63,876 bases of DNA, from contig JADMKJ010000197.1 of NCBI GenBank assembly GCA_015478855.1, positions 1 to 63,876 on the forward strand. Direction: 5' to 3'. This stretch comes from Proteiniphilum sp. (GTDB lineage: Bacteria > Bacteroidota > Bacteroidia > Bacteroidales > Dysgonomonadaceae). Below are positions 47,020 to 56,125 of the stretch, one piece after another; the first letter of the stretch is position 1, and each line of letters opens with the position of its first letter. Position numbers and translations under genes: made by a program. The notes beneath the pieces are model-generated. The model was not told where the DNA came from, made no database searches, and was given only the letters and a program-made list of their open reading frames with translations.

Positions 47020-47039
47020 CATCAGTAACGAGCCAGTTT

Positions 47040-47519
47040 ATGCACAAAAGAAAAGCGCCGATGGGTAAGATCTTCTCCACAGCTGATTTCGATTTCTTCT
47101 CTCCCCAAATGTCGGAGCTGGAGCTCCCTTTCGTGGGGGAGATCGCCTGCGGGTTCCCCTCTCCGGCCGATGACTTCCTGCAGGAGAACCTCGATATCAA
47201 CAAGCTGCTGGTGAAACACCCCGATGCCACCTTCTATGCCGTGGCGCGTGGTTACTCGCTGGCGCCGCTGGTCTACCCGGGCAGCATACTGGTGATCGAC
47301 CGCTCGGTAGAGTGGTCCTCCGACCTGCTGGCCTGTTGTTATATCGACGGTGAGTTCACCACGAAATGGATCCGTAAAACGGACGATAAGATACAACTGA
47401 TCCCCCTGAACCCCGACTTCCCCACGCTCGAGTACAGCTTCGAGGAGGCGGAGATCTATATATGGGGCATCGTCACCTCAATTATCAATAACAATGTACG
47501 CCTTAGCCGACTGCAATAA
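47040..47519 (+). CDS. umuD: UmuD-like S24 peptidase, polymerase V subunit
   Basis: LexA/UmuD-fold protein that self-cleaves to UmuD' during SOS. The cleavage site Cys-Gly is within ACGFPSPADD, as in E. coli UmuD (CGFPSPA). The catalytic Ser lies in ARGYSLAPLV, where Tyr and Leu replace the usual GDSM, and the catalytic Lys in DGEFTTKWIRK. ATG 47040 was chosen over an upstream ATG at 46983, because it lies after the -7 element. The gene overlaps umuC by 26 nt. Confidence 0.88.
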   Translation: MHKRKAPMGKIFSTADFDFFSPQMSELELPFVGEIACGFPSPADDFLQENLDINKLLVKHPDATFYAVARGYSLAPLVYPGSILVIDRSVEWSSDLLACCYIDGEFTTKWIRKTDDKIQLIPLNPDFPTLEYSFEEAEIYIWGIVTSIINNNVRLSRLQ

Positions 47520-48744
47520 CTTCTACGCCTCCTGTGAAAGGGTTTTCAACCCTGCACTCAACGGCAAGCCCATCGTTGTGCTGAGCAACAACGACGGCTG
47601 CGTTATTGCGCGCTCCAATGAGGCCAAGGCTGTGGGGATAAAGATGGGTGCTCCCGCCTTCCAGATACAGGAGGTGATACGGACGCACAACGTGCAGCTC
47701 TTCTCCTCCAACTTCGTACTCTATGGCGATATGAGCCGCCGCGTGATGAACATCCTCTCCTCCTACACCCCCTCGCATGAGATCTATTCCATCGATGAAT
47801 GTTTTCTCGACCTGTCGGGTATAGAGGTCGACCTGACAGAGTACGGTCGCAAAATGCGCCGGCAGGTAGGCCGCTGGACAGGCATACCCCTCAGCGTGGG
47901 CATAGCCCCCACCAAAGCGCTGGCCAAGGTTGCCAACCGCATCGCCAAGAAGTACCCCGAGCTGAAGGGAGTTCACGTGATCGACACGGAGACAAAACGG
48001 ATCAAAGCATTGAAGTGGACTGCCGTGGAGGATGTATGGGGTATCGGGCGGAGGTATGCCCGCAAGCTACGCACCATGGGAGTCAACACGGCGTACGACT
48101 TCACGCAATTGCCCGAATCGATGGTGCGTTCGCTAATGACGGTCGTCGGCCGCAACCTGCAGAAGGACCTGCAGGGAATAGCGACCATTGAGATGGAGAT
48201 ACCCGAAAAGAAGCAGAGCATCGCCACCACGCGTTCTTTCGACCGTGACTACAACACCTTCGGCGACCTGCACGAGCGCATCGCCACCTTCACCATGCTC
48301 AGTGCGGAGAAGCTCCGTGAGCAACAGTCGATGTGCCGCCGCATGATGCTCTTTATCGAGACCAACCGCTTCAACGACAAGGAGGAGTTCTACGCCAACA
48401 GCGTTGTGCTGAAGCTACCCTTTCCCACCTCCTCCTCGCTCGAGCTGGCCGGCTTCGCCATTGCCGGACTGAAGAGCATCTTCCGTGCGGGCAAGCATTA
48501 TAAAAGAGCGGGGGTGATCCTGCTGGATTTTGTCGATGCCAACGAGTACCAGCCCTCTCTCTTCTTCAACTCCAACCCGAAGCACAGGAAGCTGATGGAG
48601 ACGATGGATACCCTGAATCATAAGTACGGGAAGACGCTGGTACGACTCGCCTCGCAGGATGAGCTGACCCATAAGATGAGGCGCAGGCATCTCTCGCAAG
48701 CTTATACAACCAGTTTCAATGAACTGATAGAGATAAATTTCTGA
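47494..48744 (+). CDS. umuC: UmuC-like Y-family DNA polymerase
   Basis: Catalytic subunit of translesion polymerase V. The Y-family metal ligands are Asp6 (ALADCNNFYASCERV) and Asp101-Glu102 (YSIDECFLDLSG), followed by thumb and little-finger domains and a C-terminal UmuC-specific tail. The length of 416 residues is typical. The ATG lies inside the end of umuD, so translation is coupled. The SRAP gene follows after a 1-nt gap. Confidence 0.95.
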   Translation: MYALADCNNFYASCERVFNPALNGKPIVVLSNNDGCVIARSNEAKAVGIKMGAPAFQIQEVIRTHNVQLFSSNFVLYGDMSRRVMNILSSYTPSHEIYSIDECFLDLSGIEVDLTEYGRKMRRQVGRWTGIPLSVGIAPTKALAKVANRIAKKYPELKGVHVIDTETKRIKALKWTAVEDVWGIGRRYARKLRTMGVNTAYDFTQLPESMVRSLMTVVGRNLQKDLQGIATIEMEIPEKKQSIATTRSFDRDYNTFGDLHERIATFTMLSAEKLREQQSMCRRMMLFIETNRFNDKEEFYANSVVLKLPFPTSSSLELAGFAIAGLKSIFRAGKHYKRAGVILLDFVDANEYQPSLFFNSNPKHRKLMETMDTLNHKYGKTLVRLASQDELTHKMRRRHLSQAYTTSFNELIEINF

Positions 48745-48745
48745 T

Positions 48746-49483
48746 ATGTGTTTTACCGTTTCCGTAGAGAAGAAAGCGAAGGAGGCTATCAGGGAGTACC
48801 TGAAGTCGAATGCCGGCGTACAGATGCCGATCGATTTCAATGAGGAGCTCTATCTTGTGTCGGGCTTCTCCCATCCCCTGCTGCCCATCATCAGGGAGGG
48901 GGCAGTCACACTGTCGGAATGGGGGCTGATACCCTCCTTTGCGGTGGAGGAGAATGCAGGTGAGCTGCAGAAGATGACGCTGAACGCACGTGCCGACACG
49001 ATCTATCAGAAACCTTCCTATAAGAAGTCGATCGTCAGCCGCAGGTGCATCCTGGTGGTGGATGGCTTCTTCGAGTGGCGCCACATGAACAACAGAAAAT
49101 ATCCCTACTACATCTACCCGAAAGATGAAACGGTGTTCTACCTTGGCTGCATCTACAACTCATGGGTCAACAAGGTGACAGGCGAGGTGCGCGACACCTT
49201 CTCCATCATCACCACCGATGCCAACCCGCTGATGGAGATGATCCACAACACAAAAAAAAGGATGCCGCTGATCCTGCACAAAGAGGATCTGGCTGCCTGG
49301 ATCAATCCGGAGACACCAAAAGTCAGGGTCGACGAGCTGATGGTCACCTTTCCTGAAAGCGGTATGAGCGCTCACCCCATCTCCACCGATGCGGGAAATC
49401 CCCGTAAAAACAGGAATATCCCGGAGATAAAAGAGGAGGTGAGGTACCCTGAACCGGACACACCGGGAGAGCTGTTCACATAA
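48746..49483 (+). CDS. yedK: SOS response-associated peptidase (SRAP/YedK, HMCES-like)
   Basis: Protein that covalently captures abasic sites in single-stranded DNA. The catalytic Cys2 follows the initiator Met (MCFT). The other active-site residues are Asn80 in NARADTIY, Glu110 in DGFFEWRHM and the His of MSAHPIS. The length of 245 residues matches the family. It is the third gene of a compact umuD-umuC-SRAP unit, so its job is probably to shield abasic lesions during error-prone synthesis. Confidence 0.93.
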   Translation: MCFTVSVEKKAKEAIREYLKSNAGVQMPIDFNEELYLVSGFSHPLLPIIREGAVTLSEWGLIPSFAVEENAGELQKMTLNARADTIYQKPSYKKSIVSRRCILVVDGFFEWRHMNNRKYPYYIYPKDETVFYLGCIYNSWVNKVTGEVRDTFSIITTDANPLMEMIHNTKKRMPLILHKEDLAAWINPETPKVRVDELMVTFPESGMSAHPISTDAGNPRKNRNIPEIKEEVRYPEPDTPGELFT

Positions 49484-49595
49484 CGAAATTGCAATAACTG
49501 GCAGGCACCGCTCGTTTTTTACCCACTGACACAGATGACACAATAATAGAATACAATTCATTCTTAAAATATGTTTCCCATTTAAAAAAAACATT

Positions 49596-49603
49596 TATCT
49601 TTG
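49596..49603 (+). promoter_or_regulatory. Probable -7 element of the nucleobase permease gene
   Basis: TATCTTTG, 27 nt before the ATG. A GTTT at 49573-49576 is at the right distance (19 nt) but does not fit the TTTG consensus. Confidence 0.45.
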
Positions 49604-49630
49604 CATGCAAATCATGATTTTAACAATTAA

Positions 49631-50860
49631 ATGGAGAACAACAAACAACTTAACCCCGCGTTAAAAACCATCGTTGGGGTTCAATTTCTTTTTGTGGCCT
49701 TTGGTGCCACGGTACTGGTACCTTTACTCGTAGGACTTGATCCTTCCACGGCACTGTTTACTGCAGGCATAGGGACACTGATCTTTCATCTGGTTACGAA
49801 AGGTATTGTCCCTATTTTTCTGGGTAGCAGCTTCGCTTTTATCGCTCCCATCGTAAAAGCGACGGAGTTATATGGTCTGGCCGGCACGCTGTCGGGTCTG
49901 GTAGCCGTAGGGCTGGTCTACTTCATGATGAGCGCATTGGTGAAATGGCAGGGTGTGAACCTGATCAAACGTCTTTTTCCGCCTGTTGTGATCGGACCGG
50001 TGATCATGCTGATTGGTCTCTCCCTCGCCGGCACGGGCGTGAATATGGCCAGTGAGGACTGGCTGCTGGCGATTATTGCGCTAGTCACTGCAATCATCGT
50101 AAGCATGTTTGCCAAAGGACTGCTTAAGCTCATCCCTATCTTTGCAGGGATAATCGTGGGATATATTGCAGCCACGCTTCTGGGAAAAGTCGATTTCTCA
50201 GGTGTCGTTGCAGCACCCTGGCTGGGATTTCCTCAGTTCGTCAAACCGGAGTTTTCATGGGGGGCCATCCTCTTTATGATTCCCGTAGCCATTGCTCCGG
50301 TGATAGAACATGTGGGTGATGTCTATGCTGTAAGCCAGGTGGCAGGAAAGGACTTTGTAAAAAAACCGGGCCTGCACCGCACCATGCTGGGCGATGGTAT
50401 TGCCTGCTGTATTTCGGGCTTCATCGGGGGACCTCCCGTCACAACCTACTCAGAGGTGACAGGTGCTATGGTGCTCACCAAGGTGACTGATCCTGTAGTG
50501 ATACGTATCGCCGCAATCACGGGTATTATTTTCTCCATGGTAGGCAAGATAAGCGCACTGCTTAAATCGATACCCGGATCAGTCCTCGGAGGAATCATGC
50601 TTTTGCTCTTCGGCATGATCGCTGCCACGGGTGTAAACAACATGGTACAAAACAGAACTGACATGAGCAACACACGTAATCTCATCATCGTTTCACTTAT
50701 CCTCACAACCGGTATCGGGGGAGCCGTTCTGCAGATTGGCACTATCAGCATGACGGGAATCGGTCTTTCAGCATTGGTAGGAATTGTTCTCAACCTTATT
50801 CTTCCCAGGACCAAAGAGAATGAAGCGGATGAATCGATTGAAAATGATCATGTTAATTGA
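49631..50860 (+). CDS. uraA: Uracil/xanthine permease (NCS2 family)
   Basis: Nucleobase:proton symporter of 409 residues with the NCS2 14-helix pattern. The conserved GIACCISGFIGGPPVTTYSE segment is close to the UraA consensus, in which Gly-Gly-Pro-Pro-x-T-T-Y-x-E is diagnostic. The E and H residues in IEHVGDVYAVS are involved in transport. Substrate choice between uracil and xanthine cannot be settled by motif alone. The UraA-like family name is preferred. Confidence 0.88.
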   Translation: MENNKQLNPALKTIVGVQFLFVAFGATVLVPLLVGLDPSTALFTAGIGTLIFHLVTKGIVPIFLGSSFAFIAPIVKATELYGLAGTLSGLVAVGLVYFMMSALVKWQGVNLIKRLFPPVVIGPVIMLIGLSLAGTGVNMASEDWLLAIIALVTAIIVSMFAKGLLKLIPIFAGIIVGYIAATLLGKVDFSGVVAAPWLGFPQFVKPEFSWGAILFMIPVAIAPVIEHVGDVYAVSQVAGKDFVKKPGLHRTMLGDGIACCISGFIGGPPVTTYSEVTGAMVLTKVTDPVVIRIAAITGIIFSMVGKISALLKSIPGSVLGGIMLLLFGMIAATGVNNMVQNRTDMSNTRNLIIVSLILTTGIGGAVLQIGTISMTGIGLSALVGIVLNLILPRTKENEADESIENDHVN

Positions 50861-50896
50861 TATTTAACTTTCGGAATACACTAATATGTAAGTTTG

Positions 50897-50933
50897 AAGA
50901 GGGTGACTAATGAAATATTGGTCCCCTCTTTTC
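50897..50933 (+). terminator. Rho-independent terminator of the permease gene
   Basis: AGAGGG and GAC pair with GTC and CCCTCT around a 13-nt loop (one T bulge), followed by a T run. It begins 37 nt after the stop. Confidence 0.72.
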
Positions 50934-51024
50934 AGATTCGGATGAATGCCGACTATTTATCTTCAAAAGCTTCTTACACTGGTTTGCATATTTTTGATTA
51001 CTTTTGCATGATAAAGATGAATCA

Positions 51025-51549
51025 ATGAAAGAAAATAAGAGTCAGTTATTGAATTATGCAATGTACTCCGGACTATTTCTGGGCTTTTTTTGGGTTGTGA
51101 AGTACCTTTTCGTTATTATTGGCACGAACATACCATCGCTCAATTTTGTTGGTTCCGTACTAAGTATCGCAACTCCACTCCTGTTGTTTTATTTCCTGGT
51201 GAAGTACAACACCGGGCTGGTAGAGAGCAAAATGCGTTATTGGCATGGCGTGCAATTTTCCATTATGCTCTTCTTTTATGCCTCAATTCTGGAATCACTG
51301 ATCGTATTCATACATGTGAAATGGATTGATCCGGCATTCATCTCCAATCTTTACGGCAGGATGATTGAGATGGCTGAGTCAATGGAAATAACGAAGGCGC
51401 TCGTCACTCAACTGACAGAGCAGTCCGTCCCTACCCCTTTCACCTATATCTTTAATAGTGTGATCATGGCTGATGTTTTTTGGGGTTTGATTCTCTCATT
51501 GATCATCGTACCCGTTGCCATTCGCTACAAACCCAAGCAAAACATATAA
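51025..51549 (+). CDS. DUF4199 membrane protein
   Basis: Four hydrophobic segments in 174 residues, with the pattern of the DUF4199 family (NYAMYSGLFLGFFWVVKY at the N terminus). The function is unknown. ATG 51025 is preferred to the TTG 51004, and the TACTTTTG at 50999-51006 would be its -7 element. The glycosyltransferase gene starts 16 nt later, and many DUF4199 genes sit next to this type of transferase. Confidence 0.83.
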   Translation: MKENKSQLLNYAMYSGLFLGFFWVVKYLFVIIGTNIPSLNFVGSVLSIATPLLLFYFLVKYNTGLVESKMRYWHGVQFSIMLFFYASILESLIVFIHVKWIDPAFISNLYGRMIEMAESMEITKALVTQLTEQSVPTPFTYIFNSVIMADVFWGLILSLIIVPVAIRYKPKQNI

Positions 51550-51565
51550 ACTATATTCCCGACAA

Positions 51566-52516
51566 ATGGATATTTCAGTTGTCATACCCTTATTGAACGA
51601 AGAGGAGTCGCTCCCCGAGCTGCATAGCTGGATCGCCAGGGTGATGCAGGAAAATGATTTTTCATATGAGATCATTTTCGTGGATGACGGAAGCACCGAC
51701 AGTTCGTGGGAGATCATCAAACAGCTTCGTGAAGAATCGGAGAACGTAAAAGCAATTAAATTTCGCCGTAACTACGGTAAGTCTCCTGCACTGCATTGTG
51801 CTTTTGAGAAAGCAGAGGGTGATGTAATCATCACCATGGATGCTGACCTGCAGGACAGTCCCGATGAAATACCCGAACTCTACCGTATGGTAAAAGAGGA
51901 TGGTTTCGATCTGGTCTCCGGATGGAAGAAGAAGAGGTACGACGACAAGCTGACAAAAAACCTGCCGTCGAAACTGTTCAATGCCACTGCCCGGAGAATA
52001 TCGGGGATTAAAATACATGATTTCAACTGTGGTCTGAAGGCATATGACCAGTCGCTGGCCAAAGGTATCGAGGTCTACAACGACATGCATCGCTATATTC
52101 CCGTTCTGGCAAAGAATGCCGGATATGCTAAAATTGGAGAGAAAGTGGTGCAGCATCAGTCACGCCGCTATGGAAAAAGTAAGTTCGGGGCGAACAGGTT
52201 CGTGAACGGATATCTTGATCTGATGACTCTTTGGTTCCTTAATAAGTTCGGAAAAAAGCCGATGCACTTTTTCGGATTATGGGGAAGCGTGATGTTTCTT
52301 TTGGGATTTATTGCAGTAATACTTGTAGGTGGCATGAAATTGTATGATATGCAACATGGTAACTACTATCGCCTTGTTACCGATTCACCCTATTTCTACC
52401 TCTCTCTGACAATGATGATACTGGGTACCCTTCTCTTCCTTGCCGGATTTCTGGGTGAGCTGATCTCCCGGAATGCTTCGGATAGGAATCATTACCGGAT
52501 TGAGGAAGAATTTTGA
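51566..52516 (+). CDS. Family 2 glycosyltransferase with C-terminal membrane helices
   Basis: DPM-synthase-like enzyme transferring a sugar to a polyprenyl phosphate. MDISVVIPLLNEEESLPEL at the N terminus, FVDDGSTDSSWEII (nucleotide) and TMDADLQDSPDEI (DxD metal site) define GT2. The acceptor region contains FNCGLKAYD. Two helices follow (about residues 230-300). ATG 51566 is chosen over an upstream ATG at 51515 because it starts the GT2 fold directly. Length is 316 residues. Confidence 0.9.
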   Translation: MDISVVIPLLNEEESLPELHSWIARVMQENDFSYEIIFVDDGSTDSSWEIIKQLREESENVKAIKFRRNYGKSPALHCAFEKAEGDVIITMDADLQDSPDEIPELYRMVKEDGFDLVSGWKKKRYDDKLTKNLPSKLFNATARRISGIKIHDFNCGLKAYDQSLAKGIEVYNDMHRYIPVLAKNAGYAKIGEKVVQHQSRRYGKSKFGANRFVNGYLDLMTLWFLNKFGKKPMHFFGLWGSVMFLLGFIAVILVGGMKLYDMQHGNYYRLVTDSPYFYLSLTMMILGTLLFLAGFLGELISRNASDRNHYRIEEEF

Positions 52517-52612
52517 AATAAGAAGTAAGTAATGAGAAATAAGTGCAGACAGCTTTTCGTACAAGGCTAAATCCTAATCAGCTGCTCTTACTATGCCTTT
52601 ACATTAAAATGT

Positions 52613-52624
52613 TGACAGCTGTCA
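52613..52624. other. Perfect 12-bp palindrome before apbE
   Basis: TGACAGCTGTCA, a perfect inverted repeat 33 nt before the apbE start. It could be a protein-binding site. Nothing else in the 140-nt gap is recognisable. Confidence 0.3.
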
Positions 52625-52656
52625 GCTGGAAGTCGAAAACGGATAATTTCAATTGA

Positions 52657-53676
52657 ATGAATACAAAAAACAACCTTCTTCTTTATCTGTTGATCCCTGT
52701 AACGTTGCTGTTATCCTGTAATGCAGACAGAGAAAAAAAGAATTACATCTATTATCAGGAGCAGGGTGAGATTTTCACAACCGGTTATCACATCAAGTAT
52801 GCCTACAACCGGTCGCTGAAAGAGGTGATTGAATCTGAACTACATCAGTTCGATCTCTCGCTGAATCCTTTCAAGGAGAGTTCTGTTATCTCCAAAATAA
52901 ACCGTAATGAGCCCGTGAAGCCGGACTCCTTTTTCATGAAAGTGTTCCTGAAATCGATGGAAGTTTCGCAGAAAACAGATGGGAAATTCGATATTACCAT
53001 CTCCCCCCTGATCAATGCCTGGGGCTTCGGATTTCAACATATGGAGCATGTCACTCCCGCAACCATAGACAGTTTGAAACAATTTGTAGGTTTCAACAAG
53101 GTAACTGTAGATAGTGAAGGGAATATTCTTAAAACAGACCCCCGCGTAACCCTGAACACCTCTGCAATCGCCAAGGGTTATTCGTGCGACGTGATTGCCA
53201 ACCTGTTGGAAAGCCACGGAATTGAGAACTATATGATTGAGATTGGTGGCGAGATTACGGCCAAAGGAGTGAATGACAAGGGAGAGTGTTGGCGAATAGG
53301 TGTTGATAAACCGATCGACGATGCCTCCGGGATGCAGCACGAGCTGCAGGTGATTTTATCACTTTGCGATAAATCACTGGCCACCTCGGGTAATTACCGC
53401 AACTTCTATATTAAGGAGGGAAGGAAGTATGCTCATACCATCGATCCCCATACAGGCTATCCATCGCAACTCGATATTCTGGGTGCGACGGTGCTAGCGG
53501 ATGATTGCATGACTGCAGATGCTTATGCTACCGCTTTCATGGCGATGGGTATTGAGAAATCGAAAGAAACAGCGAAAGAGATAGCCGGTTTGCATTATTA
53601 TTTTATATATGAAATGCCCGACGGAACATTAGGTTCCATTCATTCCGAAGGTTTTGAACAGTTTTTCGCCAATTAA
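52657..53676 (+). CDS. apbE: FAD:protein FMN transferase (ApbE)
   Basis: Periplasmic lipoprotein (lipobox LLSC, Cys at about residue 21) that attaches FMN covalently to flavoproteins such as NQR and RNF subunits. Family motifs are present: SVISKINRN, FDITISPLINAWGFG, DPRVTLNTSAIAKGYSCD, MIEIGGEITAKG, and ATSGNYRNFY with HTIDPHTGYP. The length of 339 residues is typical. The porin follows after 44 nt, so a link to a flavin-dependent exported system is possible. Confidence 0.94.
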   Translation: MNTKNNLLLYLLIPVTLLLSCNADREKKNYIYYQEQGEIFTTGYHIKYAYNRSLKEVIESELHQFDLSLNPFKESSVISKINRNEPVKPDSFFMKVFLKSMEVSQKTDGKFDITISPLINAWGFGFQHMEHVTPATIDSLKQFVGFNKVTVDSEGNILKTDPRVTLNTSAIAKGYSCDVIANLLESHGIENYMIEIGGEITAKGVNDKGECWRIGVDKPIDDASGMQHELQVILSLCDKSLATSGNYRNFYIKEGRKYAHTIDPHTGYPSQLDILGATVLADDCMTADAYATAFMAMGIEKSKETAKEIAGLHYYFIYEMPDGTLGSIHSEGFEQFFAN

Positions 53677-53720
53677 AAAATAAAAGATACACCCATATTA
53701 TCAAAAAACTCTTTCATTAT

Positions 53721-54725
53721 ATGCGTAGACAACATTTACTGACACTGATACTTCTTTTTTCCTCTTTTTCAATAATGGCTCAGGAGAATGACTCGATATC
53801 CTATCCGGGGATAACCTTTGATGGGACATTAAAGAATAAACTTGAATATGCTACTGAGACAGGTATGTCCCGCTTTTCGGTAAGAAACTCACGTATAGGG
53901 GCAAAAGGTATTGTCAACCCCTACACCTCCTTCAGAGTACAGATTGAGTTGAGCGACAACGGTGATTTTAAAGTACTCGACCTGAGTGGCACACTGAAAC
54001 CTCTCGATGGTCTCACATTTACATTGGGTCAGACAGGTATCCCTTTGTTCAACTCCTATATCGTTACACCCGGCACGATGATGTTTGCCAACAGGGCGTT
54101 CCTCGGGAAGTATTTTCTAAGTACCAGAGACCTGGGCATACTGGCCAAATATGAGTTTAACATGGGAATGATTCCTACAAAACTTGAAGCGGGTCTCTTC
54201 AACGGCAACGCAATCAATGATCCGGTCTGGAAAAAGAAAAAATCATTCGGCGCCCGGGTAGAACTGGGAAGTATGGAGGGTGCAAGGGTAACTGCCAAAC
54301 TATATGACTACCCACGGAATGAGAACCAACATTTTCTCTTCTATGGTGCTGATTTCAGATATCAGGCCGATAGATGGAAGGTGGAAACCGAAATAATGAA
54401 AAGAGAGAGTCAAACGGAGCTCTATTCCGACATGCTCTCTTATTATCTGCAGGGAGCCTACAGTTTTCCGATAAAAAGTAAACTATTCGATTATCTGTTA
54501 CCTGCCGTACGATGGGATGGTATAGATGAAAGACTGGATGAATCAGGGTTTGATGTCAATCGACTGACAACCGGCATAGGTCTGGGATTCGACCAGAAAA
54601 AATTCGCATCAATAGTTCGGATCGACTACGAATGGTATTTTATTAATAACGAAATGATTGTCTTCGCGGGTGAACCGGAAATGGACTCCGACAAATTCAC
54701 AGTTGAACTATTGATTACCTTCTAA
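53721..54725 (+). CDS. Porin of the phosphate-selective O/P type
   Basis: Outer-membrane porin of 334 residues. Signal peptide MRRQHLLTLILLFSSFSIMAQ precedes a 16-18 strand barrel with alternating residues (LKNKLEYATETGMSRFSVRNSRIGAKG). Barrel closure is at FTVELLITF, ending in Phe as required for outer-membrane insertion. It resembles porin O/P of anion-selective channels, but substrate specificity cannot be told. It lies in the apbE cluster. Confidence 0.8.
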   Translation: MRRQHLLTLILLFSSFSIMAQENDSISYPGITFDGTLKNKLEYATETGMSRFSVRNSRIGAKGIVNPYTSFRVQIELSDNGDFKVLDLSGTLKPLDGLTFTLGQTGIPLFNSYIVTPGTMMFANRAFLGKYFLSTRDLGILAKYEFNMGMIPTKLEAGLFNGNAINDPVWKKKKSFGARVELGSMEGARVTAKLYDYPRNENQHFLFYGADFRYQADRWKVETEIMKRESQTELYSDMLSYYLQGAYSFPIKSKLFDYLLPAVRWDGIDERLDESGFDVNRLTTGIGLGFDQKKFASIVRIDYEWYFINNEMIVFAGEPEMDSDKFTVELLITF

Positions 54726-54748
54726 CCAATAACTAAATTTTTATTTTT

Positions 54749-56125
54749 ATGAAAAAGATTCTTGTAACCATTCTTACTACCATTATTATCATGGTTTCCT
54801 GTACCGGAAACAAAGCGACCACTCAGTTATTTGACGGTCAAAACAGCGATCAGTGGAATATTCAGGGCGATGTATCAATCAAAGAGGGAATACTTCAGTT
54901 GAATGAAGGTGCAACCCTTCTGCTTAAAAAGGGAAATTACACCGGTTTTGAATTGAGTGTCACTGCAAGGACAGTGGATAACGGCAAGGGGTTGATTGCA
55001 TTTCATACCGATAGCAACATTGAGAATGGGTATCAGGTAGCATTGAACAACGATGCTGAGAGCATGCAGTGGTGGACAAAAACAGGCAGTCTGCTGGGTG
55101 TACGCAACCTTACAAAATCGATAGTAAAAACCAACGAGTGGTTCGATATGGTGATACGTGTGGAAGGTAGGGCAATCACGGTGAAATTGAATGGAGATCC
55201 GGTGGTGGAATACATTGAACCGGCATCACCTTATCGTTCTGCTGAAAATGCAGCACAATTACTTTCAGGGGGAAAGTTTGCCCTGCAAAACAGTGAAGGC
55301 ACCATCGAGTTTCAATCTGTGTCAGTAACTCCTCTCGGCGATAAGGTTGACACTGCAAAACAACAGTCAGAAGCTATCGATGAAACAACAGATCATATTA
55401 TCAGAATGCATCAGGAGAACTTTCCCGTGCTTGATTATCATGTGCATCTGAAAGGAATCACCGCAGAGCAGGCTGCAGCGCAGGCACGCAGCCATGGTAT
55501 CAATTATGCGCTTGCCCCTAACTGTGGCGTAGGCTTTCCCATCACCAGTGATGAGGAGGTGATTGAATATCTTGAAGCAATGGAGGGACAACCTTTCATT
55601 CAGGCAATGCAGGGAGAAGGAAGAGAATGGCCGGAGACGTTCTCAAAAGAGGTTCGTGATCAGTTCGACTATGTCTTTACCGATGCGTTGACCTTTACAG
55701 ATACAAAAGGTCGCCGCACCCGTCTCTGGATACCGGAACAGGTCTTTATTGAGGATGAAGATCAATACATGGATCTTATTGTGGAGAAGATAGTGGATGT
55801 GATGGAAGAGCCGATGGATGTCTATGTAAACCCCAATTTCCTGCCCGATGTGATGAACGACCGTTATGATGCGTTCTGGACAAATGATCGCATGGATAAG
55901 GTGATCGCAGCTATGGTTGCAACTGACAAGGTGCTGGAGATAAACCACAGGTATAAAATCCCCAACAAAGCCTTTATACAGAAAGCGAAAGAGGCCGGAT
56001 TGAAATTCACCTTCGGCACTAACAATGCAGATGGAGATTTTGGTAAAATGGAATATTGCTTTCAGATGAAAGAGGAGTGTGGTATCACCGCTGCCGATAT
56101 GTACAAACCCAATATAAAGGAATGA
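54749..56125 (+). CDS. Lipoprotein fusing a DUF1080 domain to a PHP-like metal-binding domain
   Basis: Exported lipoprotein of 458 residues (lipobox MVSC, Cys18). Residues of about 25-195 form a DUF1080 concanavalin-like domain (LFDGQNSDQWNIQGD). From about 225 the sequence turns into an amidohydrolase or PHP-like domain with the metal motif HVH (His231, His233 in VLDYHVHLKG), then ALAPNCGVGFP, EINHRYKIPN and FTFGTNNAD near the C terminus. This would be a two-part enzyme acting on glycosides or their phosphate esters. The reaction is unknown. The gene overlaps the next by ATGA. Confidence 0.8.
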   Translation: MKKILVTILTTIIIMVSCTGNKATTQLFDGQNSDQWNIQGDVSIKEGILQLNEGATLLLKKGNYTGFELSVTARTVDNGKGLIAFHTDSNIENGYQVALNNDAESMQWWTKTGSLLGVRNLTKSIVKTNEWFDMVIRVEGRAITVKLNGDPVVEYIEPASPYRSAENAAQLLSGGKFALQNSEGTIEFQSVSVTPLGDKVDTAKQQSEAIDETTDHIIRMHQENFPVLDYHVHLKGITAEQAAAQARSHGINYALAPNCGVGFPITSDEEVIEYLEAMEGQPFIQAMQGEGREWPETFSKEVRDQFDYVFTDALTFTDTKGRRTRLWIPEQVFIEDEDQYMDLIVEKIVDVMEEPMDVYVNPNFLPDVMNDRYDAFWTNDRMDKVIAAMVATDKVLEINHRYKIPNKAFIQKAKEAGLKFTFGTNNADGDFGKMEYCFQMKEECGITAADMYKPNIKE

